From: Lonepinella sp042468235
GTDB taxonomy: Bacteria; Pseudomonadota; Gammaproteobacteria; Enterobacterales; Pasteurellaceae
DNA length: 64,000 nt
Reading direction: 5' to 3'
NCBI RefSeq assembly: GCF_042468235.1
Contig: NZ_CP170386.1
Location: 2,046,001 to 2,110,000 of the forward strand
Shown: positions 56,512 to 64,000 of the stretch, in pieces
Layout: every line of letters begins with the position of its first letter
How positions within the stretch are numbered: position 1 is the first letter of the stretch
Program-made: the position numbers and the translations under genes
The notes under the pieces: model-generated
The model's database searches: none
Told to the model about the DNA's origin: nothing
Seen by the model: only the letters and a program-made list of their open reading frames with translations

Positions 56512-58308
56512 TTATTTACCGACGTGTTTATTGATTAATTCAACTAATTCATCACCGAACGTATTTGGGTTCAACATGTTTTGTACGCCAAGTACAGATA
56601 CGTTGTCTCCGCCGTTAATTTCACCAGCAAGGTGTTTAGATGAAACAATAATGTCGATACCAGATAATTTACCTTTGTAATCTGTGACGGCACAAGAATC
56701 CATCACATTTGGAATACCTCGTTTGTCTAAGTATTGTTTAATTTTCATTTTCATCATCATAGATGAACCTTGACCAGAACCACATACTGCTAAGATACGA
56801 ATCGCTTTAGTATCTGCACTGGCTTGTGTTGTTGTGGTTGTTACAGGTTCTGCGACAGTTTCTTCTTCGACACCGTAACCGTCCATTTGTTCAAGGGTTT
56901 TACCTGCGGCTTTGGCGGCAGCTTCGTCGGCACGTAATTTACGTGAAGCGAAGAACATATACACTAAGCAAAGGGCTAAGATAACAAAGAAGAAGAATGG
57001 AATGCTGACGATACCTTGTAATACTGGTGGCCAGAATAATGCCCAGTCTGCCATACCCATCCAGCCGTTGAATTCGGTACCTTGTGATTTTAATAATTGA
57101 ATTACCCAAGCAGAGCCTAGCACTTCAATCATACCCATCACTAAACAGATTTTGATAACGGCTTTCCAACCACCAAATTTGTTGGCAAATACACCGACGG
57201 TGGCGTTAGAGAAGAACATTGGGATAAAGCCTGGGATAATTAATACTTCAACCCCGAAGTTATCACCGAAAGCAAGTAATAAGCCGACCGCAATAAATTG
57301 ACCGATAGCACCCCACATGAAACCGAATACCATGGCATTTGGTGAGTAAGCATAAATTGCTGCACAGTCAATGGCTAGCACAGAATTTGGAATCACACGT
57401 TCGGAGATACCTTTAAACGCTTCGGATAATTCCGCTACGAACATACGCACACCAACCACGATAATTTGAATGGCTACCGCAAATTTCATACCTGTTTCGA
57501 TAATATACATAATCCAGTGTGTTTTACCCGCCATGGATTGAAGATTATCTAAACCGAAAGAAAGCAAGATAATACCAAAGAATACGGTCATGACTAACGC
57601 TGTGGCAGAAATACTATCGTGGAAAATATGTAACCATTTTGGTAATTTCATATTATCCACAGTATCTTTTGGATCACCTAATTTTGGTGCTAATTGAACC
57701 GCTACCCAAGAGGCAATTTGTTGTTGGTGACCAATGGAGAAACCCGCACCGCCAGTAACAGCTTGCGTTGGTTTATACATGATGTTAGAGGAAATACCCC
57801 AATAGAGAGCCATTAAGACCGCTGTATAAATCACGGTTTCCCACATAGAGGCACCGATAATCATGTAGAACACTGCTACTAAGCCAGCTTGTTGGAACAT
57901 GATATGACCGGTTAACATAATAGTACGAATACCTGTGACACGTCTCAACACCACTAATAGGATATTTAAGGCTAACGCAAGTAGCACGGCATAACCAACC
58001 CAACCGTAATTTTCACCCATAGTTTGGATGGTGGATTGCATACTGGTATAAGGGTCAATAACCGCACCAGTCAAATGATGAAACTCAGAAAGTTTGTCAA
58101 TGATAGGTTTAAAACTGGATGTTAAGAAACCAGAACCTTGTTGTACCATTAAGAAACCAACGATAGTTTTAATCGTCCCTTTAATAACCGTTGTGGTATC
58201 TTTTTTTAGTAAGATGTAACCCAAGCAAGCGACGATCCCGAGTAGAAAAGGTGCTTTGGATAACACTTGAGTATTAAAACCTAAAAATAGGTCGTAGAGA
58301 GTGTCCAT
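56512..58308 (-). CDS. ulaA: UlaA-UlaB fusion, ascorbate PTS permease IICB
   Basis: Fusion of the ascorbate permease IIC and its IIB carrier, 598 aa. Residues 1-465 are the UlaA membrane part: LGYILLKKDTTTVIKGTIKT, MVQQGSGFLTSSFKPII, SIGHQQQIASWVAVQLAP and VEVLIIPGFIPMFFSNATVG. A charged linker (ASRKLRADEAAAKAAG) and a Thr-rich stretch lead to IIB, with phospho-Cys 509 in ILAVCGSGQGSSMMM. In E. coli the two are separate genes, ulaA and ulaB. First gene of the minus arm, divergent from ulaG. Confidence 0.95.
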   Translation of the reverse strand: MDTLYDLFLGFNTQVLSKAPFLLGIVACLGYILLKKDTTTVIKGTIKTIVGFLMVQQGSGFLTSSFKPIIDKLSEFHHLTGAVIDPYTSMQSTIQTMGENYGWVGYAVLLALALNILLVVLRRVTGIRTIMLTGHIMFQQAGLVAVFYMIIGASMWETVIYTAVLMALYWGISSNIMYKPTQAVTGGAGFSIGHQQQIASWVAVQLAPKLGDPKDTVDNMKLPKWLHIFHDSISATALVMTVFFGIILLSFGLDNLQSMAGKTHWIMYIIETGMKFAVAIQIIVVGVRMFVAELSEAFKGISERVIPNSVLAIDCAAIYAYSPNAMVFGFMWGAIGQFIAVGLLLAFGDNFGVEVLIIPGFIPMFFSNATVGVFANKFGGWKAVIKICLVMGMIEVLGSAWVIQLLKSQGTEFNGWMGMADWALFWPPVLQGIVSIPFFFFVILALCLVYMFFASRKLRADEAAAKAAGKTLEQMDGYGVEEETVAEPVTTTTTQASADTKAIRILAVCGSGQGSSMMMKMKIKQYLDKRGIPNVMDSCAVTDYKGKLSGIDIIVSSKHLAGEINGGDNVSVLGVQNMLNPNTFGDELVELINKHVGK

Positions 58309-58450
58309 ATATAATTCTCCGCAGTAGAATAAAATTATTATTGCATTGGCTCAATTTGAGCTTGAGCTGGTGAGTACCACTATTTTGTATAATACATCGT
58401 TAAAATAGTGCGAACGGCAGAATCATAATCCTAAAATGCAAGTTATAAAA

Positions 58451-58468
58451 GATTATTTTTGATTATTT
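58451..58468. promoter_or_regulatory. Candidate UlaR operator A (direct repeat)
   Basis: GATTATTTTTGATTATTT is a ten-base-period direct repeat of GATTATT. An almost identical copy (17 of 18 bases) lies 239 bases away next to ulaG. DeoR-family repressors such as UlaR often bind repeated half-sites on one face of the helix. Assignment to UlaR is inferred. Confidence 0.5.
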
Positions 58469-58483
58469 GTGAGCGAGATCACA
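58468..58483. promoter_or_regulatory. CRP site on the ulaA side
   Basis: TGTGAGCGAGATCACA fits TGTGA-N6-TCACA exactly at both half-sites. It abuts candidate operator A. Confidence 0.8.
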
Positions 58484-58631
58484 AAATTTTTGAAAAAACT
58501 TATTGTATTGGTGATTTATTAACCTTTTTGACTGGAAAAGTGAGAATTGGTTTTATTTGTTTAAATTTTGTTAATTCTATGCGGGTTTTATCTTCATTTT
58601 AGGCGAGATTTATAAAAAATAGTAGAAAAAA

Positions 58632-58647
58632 GGTGAGCTAGATCACA
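58632..58647. promoter_or_regulatory. CRP site on the ulaG side
   Basis: GGTGAGCTAGATCACA fits the CRP consensus with one mismatch at the first base. It lies 84 bases before ulaG, with a TATGAT (58677-58682) further down as a possible -10. Confidence 0.65.
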
Positions 58648-58689
58648 AAAAAAAGAAAAACTATTTTACAAATTTGTATGATTGGTTAT

Positions 58690-58707
58690 GATTGTTTTTG
58701 ATTATTT
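58690..58707. promoter_or_regulatory. Candidate UlaR operator B (direct repeat)
   Basis: GATTGTTTTTGATTATTT, the second copy of the repeat seen at operator A, here 23 bases before the ulaG ATG. The pair brackets both CRP sites, which would suit a repression loop. Confidence 0.5.
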
Positions 58708-58730
58708 AATTACGCTTTAAGGAGCTTGCA

Positions 58731-59822
58731 ATGAGTAAAATACAAGAAATCAGTCGTGAAAGTTGGATTCTTTCTACATTTCCAGAATGGGGAACATGGT
58801 TAAATGAAGAAATTGAACAGGAAGTTGTACCAGAAGGCAATTTTGCTATGTGGTGGTTAGGTTGCGTGGGTGTTTGGATTAAAACACCAGCAGGAGCCAA
58901 TATCTGTATGGATTTATGGTGTAGCCGTGGTAAAAGCACTAAGAAAGTAAAAGATATGGTACGTGGTCACCAAATGGCGAATATGGCGGGTGTGCGTAAA
59001 TTACAACCAAACTTACGTGCTCAACCAATGGTGTTAGATCCATTTGCGATCAACGAAGTGGACTACATCTTAGCGTCTCACTACCACAGTGACCATATTG
59101 ACGTAAATGTAGCTGCAGCTATTATCAACAATCCAAAATTAGATCATGTTAAATTTGTTGGACCTTGGCATTGTACTGAATTATGGAAAAAATGGGGTGT
59201 GCCAGAAGATCGTTTAATTACTGTTAAACCGGGAGATGTGGTAAAATTAAAAGACGTTGAGATCCACGCATTAGATTCTTTTGACCGTACTTGTTTAGTC
59301 ACTTTACCTGTTGAAGGTGCAGAAAATCAAGACGGCGAATTAGCAGGTCTTTGCCCATCGGATGAAGAAATGGGGCGTAAAGCGGTGAACTATGTGTTTA
59401 AAACACCGGGTGGTAATATTTATCATGGTGCCGATTCTCACTATTCAATCCAATTTGCCAAACATGGTAAACAATTTGATATTGATGTGGCATTAAACAA
59501 CTACGGTGAAAACCCAGTAGGTATTGCCGATAAGATGACATCTATCGACTTACTTCGTATGGCGGAATGTTTACGTACCAACGTGATCATCCCTGTTCAC
59601 CACGATATTTGGACCAACTTTATGGCCAGTACGCAAGAAATCATTGATTTGTGGCGTATGCGTAAAGATCGTTTACAATACAAATTCCACCCATTTATTT
59701 GGGAAGTGGGTGGCAAATATGTTTATCCACGTGATAAAGACTTAATTGAATATCATCACCCTCGTGGTTTTGATGATTGTTTTGAACAAGAACCAAATAT
59801 TCAATTTAAATCAATGCTTTAA
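58731..59822 (+). CDS. ulaG: UlaG, L-ascorbate-6-phosphate lactonase
   Basis: Metallo-beta-lactamase-fold lactonase of 363 aa that opens L-ascorbate 6-phosphate. The metal motif ILASHYHSDHIDVNVAA (HxHxDH) is clear. WWLGCVGVWIKTPAGANICM, NIYHGADSHYSIQFAKHG and IIPVHHDIWTNFMAST supply further ligands. Sequence and length follow E. coli UlaG. AAGGAGCTTGCA precedes the ATG. First gene of the plus arm, divergent from ulaAB. Confidence 0.97.
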   Translation: MSKIQEISRESWILSTFPEWGTWLNEEIEQEVVPEGNFAMWWLGCVGVWIKTPAGANICMDLWCSRGKSTKKVKDMVRGHQMANMAGVRKLQPNLRAQPMVLDPFAINEVDYILASHYHSDHIDVNVAAAIINNPKLDHVKFVGPWHCTELWKKWGVPEDRLITVKPGDVVKLKDVEIHALDSFDRTCLVTLPVEGAENQDGELAGLCPSDEEMGRKAVNYVFKTPGGNIYHGADSHYSIQFAKHGKQFDIDVALNNYGENPVGIADKMTSIDLLRMAECLRTNVIIPVHHDIWTNFMASTQEIIDLWRMRKDRLQYKFHPFIWEVGGKYVYPRDKDLIEYHHPRGFDDCFEQEPNIQFKSML

Positions 59823-59833
59823 TATATAAAAGA

Positions 59834-59881
59834 CACTTTCTGACCGCCTTGTTGGATTGTTTAAAGTGCGGTTAGAAAGTG
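59834..59881 (+). terminator. Uptake-signal hairpin between ulaG and ulaR
   Basis: CACTTTCT-g-ACCGC pairs with GCGGT-t-AGAAAGTG around an 18-base loop; the right arm includes AAGTGCGGT (59864-59872). No long T-tract, so partial termination or an RNA-stability element between ulaG and ulaR is likely. Confidence 0.55.
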
Positions 59882-59920
59882 GATTTATTATTGATTAAAG
59901 CCTATTTTTCAGGAAGAACA

Positions 59921-60673
59921 ATGAACGAAAATTATAGACATAGACAATTATTAGCTTTACTCAATAAACAAAAAGCACTTTCTACACAAACGATAATAGA
60001 ACAACTAAAAGTTTCTCCTGCTACTGTTCGTCGAGATATTAATAAATTAAATGAATTGGGACTTCTCAAGAAAGTGCGTAATGGGGTAGAGCATTTGCAT
60101 TATACAATAGTTCAAAATCCAGAATTAGTTGATACCACGCATAATGATGAGAAACAACGTATTGTGCTAGCGGCTGCTGATATATGTAAAGCAGGGCAAA
60201 GTGTTTTTATTACTTGTGGCACAACGATGATGATGCTAGGACAGCAATTATGTGGGCGAGATATACAAATTTTAACCAATTATATGTCATTGGCAAATTA
60301 TTTAATTAAGCACAAGCATAGTGATTTATGTATTATGGGAGGGCAGTATAATGCAGAAAAAGATATAACCCTCTCTTTTAATAGTTCTGATTACAGTCAT
60401 TACTATGCTGCTAATATTATGTTTACCAGTGGACGAGGACTTACTGAAGAAGGCTTATTTAAAACGGATATGATTATTGCCAATTCAGAAAAACAAATGG
60501 CAGCTAAAGCTGATCGATATGTCGTGTTATTAGATAGTTCTAAATTAGATAATAAAGCGGGTATGTTATTTACCCGAATTAATGACATTGACACCTTAAT
60601 TACAGGACAAGAAGCGGATCCTGAGATTATTCAAAAATTGAGAGATAAAGGTTTAAAAATTATTCTGGCTTAA
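59921..60673 (+). CDS. ulaR: UlaR, DeoR-family repressor of ascorbate genes
   Basis: DeoR-type regulator of 250 aa. The N-terminal helix-turn-helix (RQLLALLNKQKALSTQTIIE, then VSPATVRRDINKLNELGLL) is followed by the sugar-phosphate sensing domain: ITCGTTMMMLGQQLCGRDIQ, LTNYMSLANYLIKH and DRYVVLLDSSKLDNKAGMLF. Resembles E. coli UlaR, whose inducer is L-ascorbate 6-phosphate. The inner ATG follows AGGAAGAACA. It lies inside the plus arm, so it may control its own synthesis through the shared intergenic region. Confidence 0.92.
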   Translation: MNENYRHRQLLALLNKQKALSTQTIIEQLKVSPATVRRDINKLNELGLLKKVRNGVEHLHYTIVQNPELVDTTHNDEKQRIVLAAADICKAGQSVFITCGTTMMMLGQQLCGRDIQILTNYMSLANYLIKHKHSDLCIMGGQYNAEKDITLSFNSSDYSHYYAANIMFTSGRGLTEEGLFKTDMIIANSEKQMAAKADRYVVLLDSSKLDNKAGMLFTRINDIDTLITGQEADPEIIQKLRDKGLKIILA

Positions 60674-60706
60674 CCGCCTTAGGCATGCTTATAGAAGGAA
60701 AACGTT

Positions 60707-61567
60707 ATGCGAAAACATAAACTTGGTATTTACGAAAAAGCCTTACCAAAAAACATTAGCTGGCAAGACAGACTTTCCATTGCTAAAGCGACAGGTTTTG
60801 ATTTTGTGGAAATCTCTATTGATGAAACAGACGAACGTCTTGCTCGCTTGGATTGGAGCAAAAAAGAACGAATCCAGTTGGTAAAAGCTATTATTAACAC
60901 AGGTGTGACGATTCCATCTATGTGCCTTTCAGGTCATCGCCGCTTTCCATTTGGTAGTAAAGATCCGGCAATTCGCCAAAAAGCTTATGAAATTATGGAA
61001 AAAGCTATTCAATTATCTGTGGATATTGGAGTGAGAACCATTCAATTAGCGGGTTATGATGTTTATTACGAAGAGCAAGACGAAGAAACCCTACGCTTAT
61101 TTGAAGAAGGCTTGAAATGGGCAGTAGAATTAGCTGCGAGCAATGAAGTGACTATTGCGGTGGAAATTATGGATACCCAATTTATGAGTTCCATTTCGCG
61201 TTGGAAAAAATGGGACGATATTATCAAAAACCCATGGTTTACGGTGTATCCAGACTTAGGTAACTTAACCGCTTGGAATGACAATGTGGAAGAAGAACTG
61301 CAGTTAGGAATTGATAAGATTTCTAAAATCCATTTAAAAGATACTTACAAAGTAACTGAAACCTGCAAAGGGCAATTCCGTGATGTGCCATTTGGTGACG
61401 GCTGTGTAGATTTCGTCAACTGTTTTAGAATTTTAAACGAATTAAATTATCGTGGTGCATTTTTAATTGAAATGTGGACTGAAAAATCAGATGAGCCGAT
61501 AGCAGAGATTATTAATGCTCGCCGTTGGATCGAACAAAAAATGAAAGAAGGGGGCTTTACACTATGA
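60707..61567 (+). CDS. ulaE: UlaE, L-xylulose-5-phosphate 3-epimerase
   Basis: TIM-barrel epimerase of 286 aa converting L-xylulose 5-phosphate to L-ribulose 5-phosphate. Family segments: LGIYEKALPKNISWQDRLSI, GFDFVEISIDETDERLARLD, MCLSGHRRFPFGSKD, VAVEIMDTQFMSSISRW and the metal-site regions YPDLGNLTAWND and KIHLKDTYKV. Overlaps ulaF by four bases, so they are coupled. Confidence 0.95.
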   Translation: MRKHKLGIYEKALPKNISWQDRLSIAKATGFDFVEISIDETDERLARLDWSKKERIQLVKAIINTGVTIPSMCLSGHRRFPFGSKDPAIRQKAYEIMEKAIQLSVDIGVRTIQLAGYDVYYEEQDEETLRLFEEGLKWAVELAASNEVTIAVEIMDTQFMSSISRWKKWDDIIKNPWFTVYPDLGNLTAWNDNVEEELQLGIDKISKIHLKDTYKVTETCKGQFRDVPFGDGCVDFVNCFRILNELNYRGAFLIEMWTEKSDEPIAEIINARRWIEQKMKEGGFTL

Positions 61568-62283
61568 CTAAATTAACATCCTTAACACCTGAATTACAAG
61601 CACTAAGAGAGCGTGTACTGAAAGCAAATTTAGAATTACCTAAATATGGCTTGGTTACTTTCACTTGGGGCAATGTGAGTGAAATAGACCGCGCTTCCGG
61701 CTTAGTGGCGATTAAGCCATCTGGGGTAGAATACGATGCCATGACAGTGGAAGATATTGTGATCGTGGACTTACAAGGCAATCGTGTTTATGGCGACAAA
61801 AAACCGTCTTCTGACACAGACACACACTTAGAACTGTATCGTGAATTCAAAGATATCGGTGGTGTGGTACATACCCATTCTCGCCATGCGGTGGGTTGGG
61901 CACAAGCTGGTGAAGATATTTTAGCGTTAGGTACTACCCAAGGTGACTATTTCTATGGTTCTGTACCTTGCACACGTCGCATGACCCCAGCAGAAATTGC
62001 CGGTTCATATGAATTAGAAACGGGCAAAGTGATCGTGGAAACGTTCCGCAAACGTGGTATTGAACCAAAAGCGGTACCGGGTGTATTAGTCCATTCTCAT
62101 GGACCTTTCACTTGGGGCAAAGACGGACATGATGCAGTGCATAATTCGGTGGTATTAGAAGAAGTGGCTTATATGAACTTTATCAGTCACCAAATCCGCC
62201 CACAAATTAATTCTATGCAACAAGAATTGTTGGATAAACATTATTTACGTAAACATGGGGCGAATGCCTACTACGGTCAATAA
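61564..62283 (+). CDS. ulaF: UlaF, L-ribulose-5-phosphate 4-epimerase
   Basis: Class II aldolase-fold Zn epimerase of 239 aa forming D-xylulose 5-phosphate, which enters the pentose phosphate pathway. Zinc ligands are in VHTHSRHAVGWAQAG and VLVHSHGPFTWG. GLVTFTWGNVSEIDRASGLV, VAIKPSGVEYDAM and DTDTHLELYREF are conserved. Closely related to AraD and SgbE; the operon context assigns it to ascorbate use. The start is the ATG that overlaps the ulaE stop. Followed by a terminator. Confidence 0.94.
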   Translation: MTKLTSLTPELQALRERVLKANLELPKYGLVTFTWGNVSEIDRASGLVAIKPSGVEYDAMTVEDIVIVDLQGNRVYGDKKPSSDTDTHLELYREFKDIGGVVHTHSRHAVGWAQAGEDILALGTTQGDYFYGSVPCTRRMTPAEIAGSYELETGKVIVETFRKRGIEPKAVPGVLVHSHGPFTWGKDGHDAVHNSVVLEEVAYMNFISHQIRPQINSMQQELLDKHYLRKHGANAYYGQ

Positions 62284-62290
62284 TGATTTT

Positions 62291-62318
62291 AGGGGACGAT
62301 AAACGTCCCCTTACATTT
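62291..62318 (+). terminator. Terminator after ulaF
   Basis: Stem AGGGGACG / CGTCCCCT with loop ATAAA, then TACATTTT. It overlaps the last codon of the convergent trmN6. Confidence 0.75.
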
Positions 62319-63021
62319 TCAAATAAAAGTCTCTCGTCAATTCAACAAATTCATGAGTATATTGATTATTTTGATCATAAATCACGAGTTGACTCGCTTT
62401 TTTCTCTTTTTCTATTCGTTCAAAAGAAAGTAACATTCTATGCGGAACTTTGCCTTGCTTAGTAATGATTTCACAACGCTGGTTGCAATAAAGTGCGGTG
62501 CTTTTTATTAAATTTTCTGCTTGCTCGACAGGTAAAATAAATTGAATCTTGCCTTGTTCACTCAAACATTGATTAGCCAAATTTAGCCAAGTTAAATGAT
62601 CGTACTGCTGGGTATAGCGAGCAATATTGCGTTCAGATGTAGCACAATTAACCCCTTTTGGAAAATAAGGTGGGTTTGCCACGATTAAATCAAAACATTG
62701 TTGTTTTTCACCGCAGTATTGTGAGAAATCGGCAATATCTTGTTGAATGACATGGATTTTATTTTTCCATTTGGATGATATTATATTCTCTTTTGCTTGT
62801 TCAACTGCATTTGGGTCAATTTCCACGCCAATAATTTGGGTATTTTCATCCGTGCGTTGTGCCAACATCAGAGCAATTAAACCTGTTCCGGTACCAAGAT
62901 CACAAATTCGTTTTGAATTAGACACATCCGCCCACGTACCCAGTAGAATACCGTCTGTCCCCACTTTCATGGCACATTTGTCGTGTTGAATACGAAGTTG
63001 TTTAAAGCTAAAGCCTGACAT
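62311..63021 (-). CDS. trmN6: TrmN6 (YfiC), tRNA1(Val) A37 N6-methyltransferase
   Basis: SAM-dependent methyltransferase of 236 aa. KVGTDGILLGTWADV and the SAM loop CDLGTGTGLIALMLAQR lead to GVEIDPNAVEQAKENI and the N6-adenine catalytic motif LIVANPPYFPKGVN. E. coli YfiC modifies A37 of tRNA1(Val). It is divergent from srmB, the same pairing as in E. coli and Haemophilus. An uptake signal (about 62491) lies inside. Confidence 0.93.
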   Translation of the reverse strand: MSGFSFKQLRIQHDKCAMKVGTDGILLGTWADVSNSKRICDLGTGTGLIALMLAQRTDENTQIIGVEIDPNAVEQAKENIISSKWKNKIHVIQQDIADFSQYCGEKQQCFDLIVANPPYFPKGVNCATSERNIARYTQQYDHLTWLNLANQCLSEQGKIQFILPVEQAENLIKSTALYCNQRCEIITKQGKVPHRMLLSFERIEKEKKASQLVIYDQNNQYTHEFVELTRDFYLKM

Positions 63022-63085
63022 AAATCCCCCGATTGCTTTAAAGTGCGGTATAATTTAACACAATTTTTAACGAAGATAGAGAATA

Positions 63086-64000
63086 ATGATGTCGCAACCG
63101 ACTTTTGAAGAATTTGACCTGTCGCCAATGTTGCTCAAAGCCATTGCGAAGAAAGGTTACACTCGCCCCACGACCATTCAACAGGAAACCATACCTGCTG
63201 CCATGGAATTGCGTGATATATTAGGTTCTGCCCCGACAGGTACGGGTAAAACCGTGGCATTTTTACTGCCCGCTATTCAGCATTTATTAGACAATCCACG
63301 CCGTCAACCTGGTCCACCACGGATTTTGGTTCTCACACCAACCCGAGAATTAGCCATGCAAGTGGCAGAGCAAGCGGAAGAATTAGCTCAATTTACCCAT
63401 TTGAGTATTGCGACTATTACAGGCGGTGTGGCATATCAAAATCATGGTGAAGTGTTTAATAAAAACCAAGATTTAGTGGTGGCAACCCCTGGGCGGCTAT
63501 TACAGTATATCAAAGAAGAAAATTTTGATTGTCGTTCAGTAGAAATTTTGATTTTTGATGAAGCGGATCGTATGTTGCAAATGGGCTTTGGGCAAGATGC
63601 GGAGAAAATTGCCGCCGAAACCCGTTGGCGTGAACAAACCATGTTATTTTCCGCTACGCTTGAGGGCGAATTGCTGACCGATTTTGCCGAACGCTTATTA
63701 CAAGACCCACTGCAAATTGATGCCGAACCTAGTCGCCGTGAACGCAAAAAAATTAATCAATGGTATTATCATGCCGATAATGTTGAACATAAAACCAAAT
63801 TGCTTGCTCGTTTTATTGAAAATGAGCAAGTCAGCCGTGGCATTGTGTTTGTGCGTCGTCGTGAAGATGTGCGTGAGTTATCAGAAACCTTGCGTAAACG
63901 GAATATTCGTAGCACCTATTTAGAGGGTGAAATGGCTCAAACCCAACGTAATAATGCCATTGATAAGCTAAAAAATGGCATTGTTACCGTGTTAGTGGCA
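63086..64000 (+). CDS. srmB: SrmB, DEAD-box RNA helicase, first 305 codons (cut by window edge)
   Basis: ATP-dependent RNA helicase acting early in 50S subunit assembly. Visible motifs: Q-motif GYTRPTTIQQETIP, motif I SAPTGTGKTVAFLLPA, Ia PTRELAM, GG in ATITGGVAYQN, Ib ATPGRLLQY, II LIFDEADRMLQMGFG, III LFSATLEG and the start of the second RecA domain (RGIVFVRRREDVRELSETLR). The rest lies beyond the window. Two ATGs are adjacent, with GATAGAGAATA ahead. A TATAAT (63049-63054) overlapping an uptake signal may be its -10. Confidence 0.93.
   Translation, partial: MMSQPTFEEFDLSPMLLKAIAKKGYTRPTTIQQETIPAAMELRDILGSAPTGTGKTVAFLLPAIQHLLDNPRRQPGPPRILVLTPTRELAMQVAEQAEELAQFTHLSIATITGGVAYQNHGEVFNKNQDLVVATPGRLLQYIKEENFDCRSVEILIFDEADRMLQMGFGQDAEKIAAETRWREQTMLFSATLEGELLTDFAERLLQDPLQIDAEPSRRERKKINQWYYHADNVEHKTKLLARFIENEQVSRGIVFVRRREDVRELSETLRKRNIRSTYLEGEMAQTQRNNAIDKLKNGIVTVLVA

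Overview
The window is a chromosomal stretch from a gamma-proteobacterium of the family Pasteurellaceae, on the branch that uses the Haemophilus-type DNA uptake signal. The 9-mer AAGTGCGGT or its complement occurs about 30 times by eye. Gene content fits: Haemophilus-like nap, LppB/NlpD, short GlpG, fused UlaA-UlaB and PnuC, with no rpoS beside nlpD. The species cannot be named from sequence alone. The presence of icd argues against H. influenzae itself. I see no tRNA, rRNA, insertion sequence, prophage or CRISPR array.

Layout. 1-1.4 kb: start of the periplasmic nitrate reductase operon (napF-napD-napA, cut by the window edge) behind an FNR box. 1.4-6.8 kb: envelope, isoprenoid and RNA-modification cluster ftsB-ispD-ispF-truD-surE-yqaA-small lipoprotein-nlpD. 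7-11.3 kb: a lipoprotein gene and the fructose PTS operon fruBKA. 11.4-12.1 kb: a yfcZ-like gene and a dinI-like gene with a LexA box. 12.2-16.8 kb: str operon rpsL-rpsG-fusA-tuf with a strong promoter and an S7-type control element. 17-20.9 kb: gyrB flanked by arrays of GTAC-rich mini-hairpins, then mioC and yagU. 20.9-23.4 kb: nudJ, rluE and icd.

23.5-37.2 kb is the main accessory region, a complete 4-hydroxyphenylacetate (homoprotocatechuate) pathway. HpaBC hydroxylates the ring and HpaD opens it. HpaE, HpaF, HpaG (split over two genes), HpaH and HpaI carry the product to pyruvate and succinate semialdehyde. A GabD-like dehydrogenase next to hpaC can convert the semialdehyde to succinate. 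The genes are divergent around an AraC-type regulator (hpaA). A three-gene TRAP transporter takes the place of the HpaX permease known from enterobacteria. This block is poor in uptake signals compared with its surroundings.

37.7-52 kb: housekeeping genes glpG, yqgF, yqgE, a low-molecular-weight phosphatase, nudC, polA, cyuA and rluA, then thiZXY (thiamine-precursor ABC transporter), rapA and pnuC. 52-62.3 kb is a sugar-acid region: lacZ, then a divergent L-ascorbate utilisation locus (ulaAB-ulaC-ulaD on one arm, ulaG-ulaR-ulaE-ulaF on the other). Their shared intergenic region has two CRP sites and a matching pair of direct-repeat candidate UlaR operators. The window ends with trmN6 and the first 305 codons of srmB.

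Several gene starts are set downstream of the longest open frame because a Shine-Dalgarno motif and family N-termini favour the inner codon. Each case is stated in its entry.
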